From: Bradyrhizobium sp. SRL28
Lineage (GTDB): Bacteria; Pseudomonadota; Alphaproteobacteria; Rhizobiales; Xanthobacteraceae
Length of the DNA stretch: 64,000 nucleotides
NCBI RefSeq assembly: GCF_018596315.1
Contig: NZ_JAHEAG010000001.1
Coordinates: 186,001 to 250,000 of the forward strand
Reading direction: 5' to 3'
Positions 26,313-34,620 of the stretch are shown in pieces; position 1 is the stretch's first letter; the number at the start of each line of letters is the position of its first letter. The notes beneath the pieces were generated by a model. The model ran no database searches. It saw only the letters and a list, made by a program, of their open reading frames with translations, and was not told the DNA's origin. The position numbers and the translations under genes were made by a program.

Positions 26313-28019
26313 TTAATCCTTGCCCTGCTCGCGCATGAAATCGAAGTCGCAGCCTTCGTCGGCCTGCAGAATCGTCTCGTTGAACAGGTGCGCGTAGCCG
26401 CGCCTGGCCCATTCGGGCGTGACGGCCGGCGCAAGCGCCGCGCGCCGCTTCTCCAGCTCCGCCTCGTCGACCAGGAGATCGATGCTGCGTTTCGCGACAT
26501 CGAGGCGGATCATGTCGCCGTTCCTGACCAGCGCCAGCGGACCGCCCACGGCGGATTCCGGCGTGATGTGCAGCACGATGGTGCCGAACGCGGTGCCGCT
26601 CATGCGCGCGTCCGATATCCGCACCATGTCCTTGGTGCCGCCGCGTGCGAGTTTCTTCGGGATCGGCAGATAGCCCGCCTCCGGCATGCCGGGCGCCCCC
26701 TTGGGGCCGGCATTGCGCAGCACCAGCACGTCGTCGGCGTTAACGTCGAGATCGGGATCGTCGACCCGCAGCGTCATGTCCTCCACGGATTCGAACACCA
26801 CGGCACGGCCGGTATGCTGCAGCAGTTTTGGGCTTGCCGCCGATTGCTTGATGACGGCTCCGCGCGGCGCAAGGTTGCCATGCAGCACCGCCATCGCGCC
26901 TTCTGCCTTGATCGGATTGTCGCGCGGACGGATGGCGTCCTGTCCCGGTACCTCCTCGGCGTCGGCAACGACCTCGCGCAGCGTTTGGCCGGTGATGGTC
27001 TTGGCATCGAGGTCGATGAGATCGCCAAGCTGCGCCATCAGTTTGGGTACGCCTCCGGCATGATGGAAATGCTCCATGTAATGCTCGCCTGACGGTTTCA
27101 GGTCGATCAGCACGGGCACCTCGCGGCCAAGCTTGTCGAACGCGTCGAGATCGATGCGGTGCCTGGTGCGGTTGGCGATTGCCGTCAGATGAATGAGCCC
27201 GTTGGTCGAGCCGCCGATCGCCTGCAGCACCACTTGTGCGTTCTGGAACGAAGTAGCCGTCAGCAATTCGCTCGGCTTTGGCCCCTTTGCCTTGGCCATC
27301 ACGGCCGCCACCCTGCCGCTGGCCTCCGCCGAGCGAAAGCGCTCGGCATGCGGTGCCGGGATCGTCGCGCTCATCGGCAGCGACAGACCGAGCGCCTCGG
27401 TGATGCACGCCATGGTCGAGGCGGTGCCCATCACCATGCAGGTGCCGACCGACGGTGCGAGCCGGCCGTTGACGGCTTCGATTTCAATGTCGTCAATTTC
27501 GCCGGCGCGATATTTTCCCCACAGCCTCCGGCAATCCGTGCACGCCCCCAGCACCTCACCCTTGTGATGCCCAACCACCATCGGCCCGACCGGAATGACG
27601 ACAGTCGGCAGATCGGCACTGACTGCGGCCATGATCTGCGCCGGCAAGGTCTTGTCGCACCCGCCGATCACGACCACTGAGTCCATCGGCTGCGCGCGGA
27701 TCATCTCCTCGGTATCCATCGCCATCAGGTTGCGAAGATACATCGAGGTCGGAAACGCAAAGCTCTCGGCGATCGAGATGGTCGGGAACACCATCGGCAT
27801 CGCGCCCGATAGCATCACGCCGCGCTTCACGGCTTCGATGATCTGCGGAACGTTGCCGTGACAGGGATTGTAGTCGCTGTAGGTATTGGTGATGCCGACG
27901 ATCGGCCTGTTCAGCGCATCATCCGAATAGCCCATCGCCTTGATGAAGGCCTTGCGCAGGAACAGCGAGAAGCCAGCGTCGCCATAACTCGTCAGTCCCT
28001 TGCGAAGTCCGTCGGCCAT
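26313..28019 (-). CDS. IlvD/Edd-family dehydratase (sugar-acid dehydratase-like)
   Basis: A 568-residue dehydratase. Three cysteines for the iron-sulfur cluster occur in NPCHGNVP, IGGCDKTLPA and GTCMVMGTAST, and the catalytic Ser in DARMSGTAFGT. Length and sequence place it with L-arabinonate/D-xylonate dehydratase-like proteins rather than the branched-chain IlvD or phosphogluconate Edd, but I cannot distinguish the substrates by eye. It is divergent from a Gfo/Idh/MocA-GntR pair across a promoter region with two matching operator-like sites. A 2-keto-3-deoxy sugar acid is the expected product. Confidence 0.9.
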   Translation of the reverse strand: MADGLRKGLTSYGDAGFSLFLRKAFIKAMGYSDDALNRPIVGITNTYSDYNPCHGNVPQIIEAVKRGVMLSGAMPMVFPTISIAESFAFPTSMYLRNLMAMDTEEMIRAQPMDSVVVIGGCDKTLPAQIMAAVSADLPTVVIPVGPMVVGHHKGEVLGACTDCRRLWGKYRAGEIDDIEIEAVNGRLAPSVGTCMVMGTASTMACITEALGLSLPMSATIPAPHAERFRSAEASGRVAAVMAKAKGPKPSELLTATSFQNAQVVLQAIGGSTNGLIHLTAIANRTRHRIDLDAFDKLGREVPVLIDLKPSGEHYMEHFHHAGGVPKLMAQLGDLIDLDAKTITGQTLREVVADAEEVPGQDAIRPRDNPIKAEGAMAVLHGNLAPRGAVIKQSAASPKLLQHTGRAVVFESVEDMTLRVDDPDLDVNADDVLVLRNAGPKGAPGMPEAGYLPIPKKLARGGTKDMVRISDARMSGTAFGTIVLHITPESAVGGPLALVRNGDMIRLDVAKRSIDLLVDEAELEKRRAALAPAVTPEWARRGYAHLFNETILQADEGCDFDFMREQGKD

Positions 28020-28062
28020 TTTTTCTTCCTGTCGTTGCGGGTGCCACTTAAGGAGTCCGCCG

Positions 28063-28079
28063 AATTATTGTCAATGCTT
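28063..28079. promoter_or_regulatory. Operator-like site 1 in the divergent sugar-acid promoter
   Basis: AATTATTG-T-CAATGCTT contains the half-sites ATTATTG and CAAT of the perfect site at 28125-28141. Its near edge is 43 bases from the dehydratase start codon. Probably bound by the GntR-type regulator encoded at 29189. Confidence 0.5.
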
Positions 28080-28124
28080 GATTATTTGGCACAGAATCCG
28101 ATCGTTTTGCCGCATCTAGCGCGA

Positions 28125-28141
28125 TATTATTGACAATAATA
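28125..28141. promoter_or_regulatory. Operator-like site 2, perfect 17-bp palindrome
   Basis: TATTATTG-A-CAATAATA is a perfect palindrome about one central base. Its near edge is 43 bases from the dehydrogenase start codon, and its centre is 62 bases (close to six helical turns) from that of site 1. The arrangement suits a dimeric repressor that controls both divergent promoters. Confidence 0.6.
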
Positions 28142-28184
28142 CGAGTGCGTGCTGACTTCCGACCATGATCGGAACCGTCTGCCC

Positions 28185-29192
28185 ATGAACCAACCATTGC
28201 GCATTGGCCTGATCGGCGCCGGCATGGTGAGCCGTCATCATCTCATCGCGTGGGCGAGCATATCAGATCAGGCCCGCGTCGTGGCGGTCGCCGATCCCTC
28301 CAGCGACAATGCCGCGCGGCGCGCGAGCGAGTTCGGGATTTTGCAGACCTGGGCCAGCGCCGAGGCGATGCTGGCGGCATGCGAACTCGACGCCATCGAT
28401 ATCGCAGCGCCCCGGGACATGCACGCGCCGCTGGTGCGGCTCGCCGCCGCGAAGCGATTGCCGGTGCTTTGCCAGAAACCGCTCGCGCCCAACCTGCAGG
28501 AGGCCGTCGAGCTCGCCGCCGAAGTCGAGGGATTGACGCGCCTGATGGTGCACGAGAACTGGCGCTTTCGCGGCTATTACCGTGACGCGGCGACATGGCT
28601 GCGCGAGGGGCGCATCGGCAACGTCAAGCAGGCGCAGCTCACGCTGCTGACGTCGGGCGTGCTGCCGGGTCCGGACGGGCTCTGCCCGGCGCTGGAGCGA
28701 CAGCCCTTCATGCGCCGTGAACGGCGCATGCTCGTCGCGGAAGTCCTGATCCATCATCTCGATACGTTGCGCATGCTGCTCGGACGGCTGCAGGTGACCG
28801 CGGCACGGCTCTCCCGTTCCAGCGATCTCCTCGCCGGCGAAGACGGCGCGGTGATCCAGCTTACGACCGGCAATGGCGCGGGCGTTGCGGTCTTTGCAAG
28901 CTTCGCCGCCCACGGCCATCCGGCCGCACAGGTCGACCGGCTGGAGATTCTCGGCGACAAGGGCGCGATCAGACTCGACGGGCCATCGCTGACATGCTCG
29001 GGCGCATCGCCCGGCGAGCGCACATACGATCTCGTCACTGAATATCAGGGTTCCTATAACCGGACGATCGCGCATTTCGTGAACGCGCTCCGCGATGTCT
29101 CGCCCTTCGAGACGGCACCGCAGGACAATCTCGAGACCTTGCGCCTGGTCGAGGATTGCTATCGGCTGTCGGGCTGGGAGGCTTTGCGATGA
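28185..29192 (+). CDS. Gfo/Idh/MocA family dehydrogenase
   Basis: A 335-residue oxidoreductase with Rossmann loop GLIGAGMVSRHH. The family's EKP motif is altered to QKP (LCQKPLAPN), while the C-terminal domain keeps VAEVLIHHLDTLRMLLG. The ATG at 28185 gives the canonical N-terminus. Its stop codon overlaps the ATG of the GntR gene (ATGA). It would oxidise a sugar or sugar acid feeding the divergent dehydratase. Confidence 0.9.
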   Translation: MNQPLRIGLIGAGMVSRHHLIAWASISDQARVVAVADPSSDNAARRASEFGILQTWASAEAMLAACELDAIDIAAPRDMHAPLVRLAAAKRLPVLCQKPLAPNLQEAVELAAEVEGLTRLMVHENWRFRGYYRDAATWLREGRIGNVKQAQLTLLTSGVLPGPDGLCPALERQPFMRRERRMLVAEVLIHHLDTLRMLLGRLQVTAARLSRSSDLLAGEDGAVIQLTTGNGAGVAVFASFAAHGHPAAQVDRLEILGDKGAIRLDGPSLTCSGASPGERTYDLVTEYQGSYNRTIAHFVNALRDVSPFETAPQDNLETLRLVEDCYRLSGWEALR

Positions 29193-29881
29193 AGCCACAG
29201 GAATCATTGACCGAAACTTCCGCGCCGACGCGTGAGGAGGAACAGGCGGAGGTCATCCGCCGGCTCGAGGAGGACATCATCTTCGGCCGCTTCGCGCCCG
29301 GCTTGCGGCTGGTCGAGGACACGCTGATGCAGCGCTACGACGCCAGCCGGCATTTCGTGCGGCAGGCGCTGTTCCAGCTCGAGCGCCAGGGCATCGTGCT
29401 GCGCGAGAAAAATATCGGCGCCACCGTGCGGTTCTATTCGGCCGACGAAGTGCGCCAGATCTACGAGGTGCGCGAAATGCTGACGCGGCAGGCGGCGCTG
29501 ATGATCGCACTCCCCGCCCCCGCCAGCCTGATCGAGCAGTTGAACGAATTGCAGCGGCAATACTGCGCAAGGGCCGACGCGCAGGATTTGCGCGGTATCC
29601 ATGAGGCCAACGATGCCTTTCACGTCGCGCTGTTTTCCGCTTGCGGCAACCCGTATCTGGTGCGCTCGCTGCAGGACTACATGAACCTGACGCTGCCGAT
29701 GCGCGCGAAGAATCTCGCCGACAGAGAAGGACTGGCGCTGTCGCGGCGCCAGCACGAATTGATGATCGAGCTGTTGAAGGGCCGCGACAGCTGGGCGCTG
29801 GCGCAGCTCTGCGTCGATCACATGCAATACAGCAAGTCAGACTATCTCGAGCGCATCGCCGGGGATGAGGGCAAGCGCTAA
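29189..29881 (+). CDS. GntR-family (FadR-type) transcriptional regulator
   Basis: A 230-residue regulator: N-terminal winged helix (IIFGRFAPGLRLVEDTLMQRY, SRHFVRQALFQLERQGIV) and a C-terminal all-helical FCD ligand domain (EVREMLTRQAAL..., ANDAFHVALFSACGN, RQHEL), whose acidic and His residues often bind a metal and a carboxylic-acid effector. It is translationally coupled to the dehydrogenase gene. The likely targets are the two operator-like sites in the 28.0-28.2 kb promoter region. Its stop codon overlaps that of the convergent uronate-dehydrogenase-like gene. Confidence 0.92.
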   Translation: MKPQESLTETSAPTREEEQAEVIRRLEEDIIFGRFAPGLRLVEDTLMQRYDASRHFVRQALFQLERQGIVLREKNIGATVRFYSADEVRQIYEVREMLTRQAALMIALPAPASLIEQLNELQRQYCARADAQDLRGIHEANDAFHVALFSACGNPYLVRSLQDYMNLTLPMRAKNLADREGLALSRRQHELMIELLKGRDSWALAQLCVDHMQYSKSDYLERIAGDEGKR

Positions 29882-30702
29882 CGCTTTTTCCAATCCACAA
29901 TCCGACCCTTGTCGCCGCCGAACTCCATGCTGCAGAACGTGCCGCCCTGGTAGTAGTCGCCAACCGGATCCGGCTTGAGCTTGGCCTGCTCGGCCATGGC
30001 GTGGTCGCGGAAGTCTTCTCCGCGGCCGGTCGGCCGGTAGCCGAGCTCGTAGGCGCGGTGGTTGTCCCACCAGGCACGCTCGTTGTAGGAGGCGCCGTAG
30101 AATATCTCGAAGTGAATATCGGGATGATCGAGCCCGATGCGGCAGAGCTGCACCAGATCCTCCGGCTTTAGCCAGATCGACAGGCGTCGATGATCGAGCG
30201 GCATCTCGCCGAAATTGCCGATCCGCAGGCAAGTGACGCCGAGCCCGTGCTTGTCGGCATAGAGTGCGCCGACCGCTTCGCCGAACACCTTGCTGACGCC
30301 GTAGCGGCTGTCTGGGCGCGCGGTGACGTCGGTGCCGATCCGGTGATGGCGCGGATAGAAGCCGACCGCATGGTTGGACGAGGCGAACACCACGCGCTTC
30401 ACGCCCTTCTTCCGCGCCGCCTCGAACAGATTGTAGCCGCCGATGATGTTGGACTGCAGGATCGAATCCCAGGGCCCTTCGACCGAATAGCCGCCGAAAT
30501 GCAGGATGCCGTCGACGCCTTCGCAGATCGCCTCGACTTGGGCGAGATCAGCGAGATCGGCCGCCTTGAACTTCTCGTCCTTGCCGAGATCGGCCGGCGC
30601 CTTCAGATCGCTCAGCAGCAGGTCCGGATAGATCGGCGGCAACAGCTTGCGCAGGCTCGTGCCGATCCCGCCGGCGGCACCGGTCATCAATATGCGTGGC
30701 AT
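29878..30702 (-). CDS. udh: NAD-dependent epimerase/dehydratase, uronate dehydrogenase-like
   Basis: A 274-residue extended short-chain dehydrogenase. MTGAAGGIGTSLRKLL binds NAD, VFASSNHAVGFYP supplies the catalytic Ser and YGVSKVFGEA the YxxxK pair. SNHAVGFYPR and the downstream YNERAWWDN resemble uronate dehydrogenases, which oxidise glucuronate or galacturonate to the aldarolactone. The ATG at 30702 has GAGGAA upstream; the frame begins 12 codons earlier without one. The divergent lactonase gene next door would open the product, supporting the assignment. Confidence 0.78.
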   Translation of the reverse strand: MPRILMTGAAGGIGTSLRKLLPPIYPDLLLSDLKAPADLGKDEKFKAADLADLAQVEAICEGVDGILHFGGYSVEGPWDSILQSNIIGGYNLFEAARKKGVKRVVFASSNHAVGFYPRHHRIGTDVTARPDSRYGVSKVFGEAVGALYADKHGLGVTCLRIGNFGEMPLDHRRLSIWLKPEDLVQLCRIGLDHPDIHFEIFYGASYNERAWWDNHRAYELGYRPTGRGEDFRDHAMAEQAKLKPDPVGDYYQGGTFCSMEFGGDKGRIVDWKKR

Positions 30703-30795
30703 CTCGTTCCTCTTATCTCTCGACCGATTTGCGGTCATTAGCCGGTAATGATAGCAAACTCAAACGCTCAGGGAACGCAACAACGAGAACAGCAA

Positions 30796-31764
<969 letters not shown>

Positions 31765-31789
31765 GTCCGCGCGCGCCCTTCGCGTCGGC

Positions 31790-32680
31790 TTACCCCTTCT
31801 TTTCCTGTGCAGTGGCGGTTTGCTTGACGAGTGCGTCTTCAAACGCCTTCTCCAGCGTCGCGGCGTAGGCGTTGAACTCGCCGGGATTGACGAACGGATT
31901 GGGCACGCCATCCGCGAGCTTGGCGCGCTTCTCCGCCATCTTGTACATTTCCGGATGCGGCGCGAGCAGCACATCCACCTTCATGTCCTTCGCCCGCGCG
32001 AACGTCTTGCGGTAATCGGCGACGATCCCGAAATAGGTCGGATCGCCGACCAGACGGTTCAGCGCCACGGTGCCGCTGCAGAAGATCAGGACCGAGCGCG
32101 TGGCATCGCCCTCCTTCACCGCAAATTCCCAGCTCGTGCAGCCCGGCGAATGTCCGGGGGTTTCCCGCGCGGTCAACTTGACATCGCCGACCGTCACCTC
32201 GTCGCCCTCGCGCACCGTGCGATCGACCTTCACCGGGGGGAAATTGAGCGCATCATCGTTCTCCGCGCCCGGATAGTAGCCGCCTTCCAGCAGCGCCTTG
32301 TCCGCTTCGCCGGCCACCATCCGCGCGCCGCTCGCCTTCTTGATCTCGGCAAGGCCGCCGGTGTGGTCGATATGGGCGTGGGTATTGAGGATATATTTGA
32401 TATCGGCGATCTTGAAGCCGAGCTTCTCGATGTTTGCTTTGACCAAAGACGTCGATTCCGGCATCACCATGTCGACGAGGACATGCCCCTGCGGCGAGGT
32501 GATCAGATAGGACGCCAGCCCCTCGGTTCCAACATAGTAGACATTGCCGATCATCTTGAACGGCTCGGTCGGCGCGTTCCACTTGGCGCGCAGCGTCGCG
32601 AGCAGATCCTTGACGGTCTGGGCCTGCGCGGCACCGGCAAGCGACATCAGCGCGACGAGCGCAATGGCGATTTTCTTCAT
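31790..32680 (-). CDS. Subclass B3 metallo-beta-lactamase, BJP-1-like
   Basis: A 296-residue exported protein (MKKIAIALVALMSLAGAAQA signal). The zinc ligands of subclass B3 are all present: H101, H103, D105, H106 in NTHAHIDHTGG, H177 in TPGHSPGCTSWE and H242 in LLAPHPEMY. The stretch FFCSGTVALNRLVG-type (here IFCSGTVALNRLVG) and LLEGGYYPG are, as I recall, nearly the same in BJP-1, a chromosomal carbapenem-hydrolysing enzyme of Bradyrhizobium. It probably hydrolyses beta-lactams in the periplasm. No AmpR-type regulator is adjacent. The frame extends 24 codons upstream but the chosen Met begins a clean signal peptide. Confidence 0.87.
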   Translation of the reverse strand: MKKIAIALVALMSLAGAAQAQTVKDLLATLRAKWNAPTEPFKMIGNVYYVGTEGLASYLITSPQGHVLVDMVMPESTSLVKANIEKLGFKIADIKYILNTHAHIDHTGGLAEIKKASGARMVAGEADKALLEGGYYPGAENDDALNFPPVKVDRTVREGDEVTVGDVKLTARETPGHSPGCTSWEFAVKEGDATRSVLIFCSGTVALNRLVGDPTYFGIVADYRKTFARAKDMKVDVLLAPHPEMYKMAEKRAKLADGVPNPFVNPGEFNAYAATLEKAFEDALVKQTATAQEKKG

Positions 32681-32727
32681 CTTCAACCTGTTTTTTCTTG
32701 ATTGCTTCGCGCCCGCCCGGTGGGCGG

Positions 32728-32792
32728 CGTCATTGTGAGGATCGAAAAGCAACGAAGCAATCCACGCTTGTCCGGCGGTGGATTGCTTCGTT
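32728..32792. repeat. Diverged copy of repeat family D with a 15-bp hairpin
   Basis: CGTCATTGTGAGGATCG resembles the start of family D (37.7 kb), and AACGAAGCAATCCAC at 32751-32765 pairs perfectly with GTGGATTGCTTCGTT at 32778-32792. It lies just after the aldehyde dehydrogenase gene, on whose leftward transcript the hairpin is followed by GCTTTTCG and may act as a terminator. Confidence 0.6.
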
Positions 32793-32816
32793 TTACGCGT
32801 ATTGACGTTTAAAGGC

Positions 32817-34247
32817 TTACGCGGCGTTGTAGCCGGCGACTGCCTTCACCTCGAGATATTCCTCGAGGCCGTACTTGCCCCACTCGCGGCCATTGCCAGA
32901 CTGCTTGTAGCCGCCGAACGGCGCGGTGCGGTCGTTCGGCACACCCTGCAGGTTGATGTTGCCGGCGCGGATCTGTTTGGCTACGCGACGCGCGCTTTCC
33001 ACTGTATCGCCCGTGACGTAACCGGCGAGACCATAGGGCGTATCGTTGGCGATCTTCACCGCTTCGGCTTCATCCTTGGCGCCGATGATCGTCAGCACCG
33101 GTCCGAAAATTTCCTCCCGCGCGATCGTCATCTCGTTGGTGACGTCGGCGAAGATGGTCGGGCGCACATAGAAGCCCTTGTTGACGCCCTCGGGGAGACC
33201 GGGACCACCGGCGACCAGCGTCGCGCCTTCGTCGATGCCCTTCTTGATCAGCGCCTGGATCTTGTCCCACTGAATGCGCGACACGACGGGGCCGATGGTG
33301 GTGCCTTCGGCGCGGGGATCGCCCGCCTTGGTCTTGTCGGCGACGCCCTTGGCGATGGCGGCGACTTCCTTCATCTTCGACAGCGGCACGATCATCCGCG
33401 ACGGCGCGTTGCAGGACTGTCCGGAGTTGTTGAACATGTGCATCACGCCGCCGGTGACGGCCTTGGTGAGGTCGGCGCCTTCGAGGATGACGTTCGGCGA
33501 CTTGCCGCCCAGTTCCTGGCTGACGCGCTTCACGGTCGGCGCGGCGCGCTTGGCGACGTCGACGCCGGCGCGGGTCGAACCGGTGAACGAGATCATGTCG
33601 ATATCCGGATGCTCAGCCATCGCGGCGCCGACTTCCGGGCCGAGGCCGTTGACGAGGTTGAACACGCCCTTCGGCACGCCGGCTTCATGGAGGATTTCGG
33701 CGAAGATCAACGCCGAGCTCGGGGTAAACTCCGAAGGCTTGAGGATCATGGTGCAGCCGGCGGCGAGCGCGGGCGCTACCTTGCAGGCGATCTGGTTGAG
33801 CGGCCAGTTCCACGGCGTGATCATGCCGATGACGCCGACCGGCTCACGCACGACGACGGCCGAACCGATCGTCTCTTCGAAGTGATAGTTTTTGAGGACT
33901 TCCAAAGTGGAAGCGATGTGGCCAAGCCCGGCGCCGGCCTGCAGCCGTTCGGCCATCGGCAGCGGCGCACCCATCTCGTCGGAGACGGCGGCGCCGATCT
34001 CCTTCATCCGGCCTTTGTAGACCTCGATGATCTTCTCGAGAAGCGCGATGCGCTCCTCGCGGCTGGTCTGCGAAAAGGTCAGGAAGGCGCGCTTGGCGGC
34101 GGCAACGGCCTTGTCGAGGTCGGCCTTCGAGCCGAGCGCAACTTCGTACATCGCTTCTTCGGTCGCCGGATTGACGACGGGCGTGGATTTCTTGACGGCG
34201 GGATCGACCCAGGCGCCATCGATGTAGAATTGCATGCGATTGACCAT
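32817..34247 (-). CDS. NAD(P)-dependent aldehyde dehydrogenase
   Basis: A 476-residue ALDH. ITPWNWPLNQIACKVAPALAAG is the cofactor-binding region, FTGSTRAG the Rossmann loop, ELGGKSPN holds the general-base Glu and NNSGQSCNAPSRM the catalytic Cys. It oxidises an aldehyde to a carboxylic acid. The ATG at 34247 has GAGG six bases upstream; the frame further upstream is not credible. It is a single leftward gene; 3-hydroxypropanal, succinate semialdehyde or glyceraldehyde-type substrates are all possible. Confidence 0.93.
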   Translation of the reverse strand: MVNRMQFYIDGAWVDPAVKKSTPVVNPATEEAMYEVALGSKADLDKAVAAAKRAFLTFSQTSREERIALLEKIIEVYKGRMKEIGAAVSDEMGAPLPMAERLQAGAGLGHIASTLEVLKNYHFEETIGSAVVVREPVGVIGMITPWNWPLNQIACKVAPALAAGCTMILKPSEFTPSSALIFAEILHEAGVPKGVFNLVNGLGPEVGAAMAEHPDIDMISFTGSTRAGVDVAKRAAPTVKRVSQELGGKSPNVILEGADLTKAVTGGVMHMFNNSGQSCNAPSRMIVPLSKMKEVAAIAKGVADKTKAGDPRAEGTTIGPVVSRIQWDKIQALIKKGIDEGATLVAGGPGLPEGVNKGFYVRPTIFADVTNEMTIAREEIFGPVLTIIGAKDEAEAVKIANDTPYGLAGYVTGDTVESARRVAKQIRAGNINLQGVPNDRTAPFGGYKQSGNGREWGKYGLEEYLEVKAVAGYNAA

Positions 34248-34412
34248 CGGAAACCTCTTTATCTCGGAGCAATGGAGGGGAACGGTAGCGTTCGGCAGGC
34301 ATCCTTGCACGAAAGCCAGGGCAGTTGAACCCGCCATATGCGGGGTGCCGCGATGCGGCAGGCGCTGGATATAAGGTCAGGGATGGCAGAGTGGCAAGGC
34401 TCACCCTTCACC

Positions 34413-34581
34413 GTCGTCCCTGCGAACGCAGGGACCCATACGCCGCGGCCGCTGTGAAGGGCACGCAGGGAGACGGCTTTGCTTCTGCAGGCCACAGCGC
34501 TAGTTAATTAACGCAGAGCGTCAGCCACCACGCTTACTCGATAGATCACGCGGTATGGGTCCCTGCGTTCGCAGGGACGAC
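34413..34581. repeat. Palindromic repeat family A, copy 4
   Basis: The longest copy in the window (169 bases). Arms are GTCGTCCCTGCGAACGCAGG... and ...CCTGCGTTCGCAGGGACGAC, a perfect mirror at the ends, with a longer interior than copies 2 and 3 that includes GTTAATTAAC. It fills much of the gap between the aldehyde dehydrogenase start and the stop of the thiamine enzyme. Confidence 0.8.
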
Positions 34582-34620
34582 AAATACCGTTCCACCTCCC
34601 CTTACCGTTACACCCCCCTC

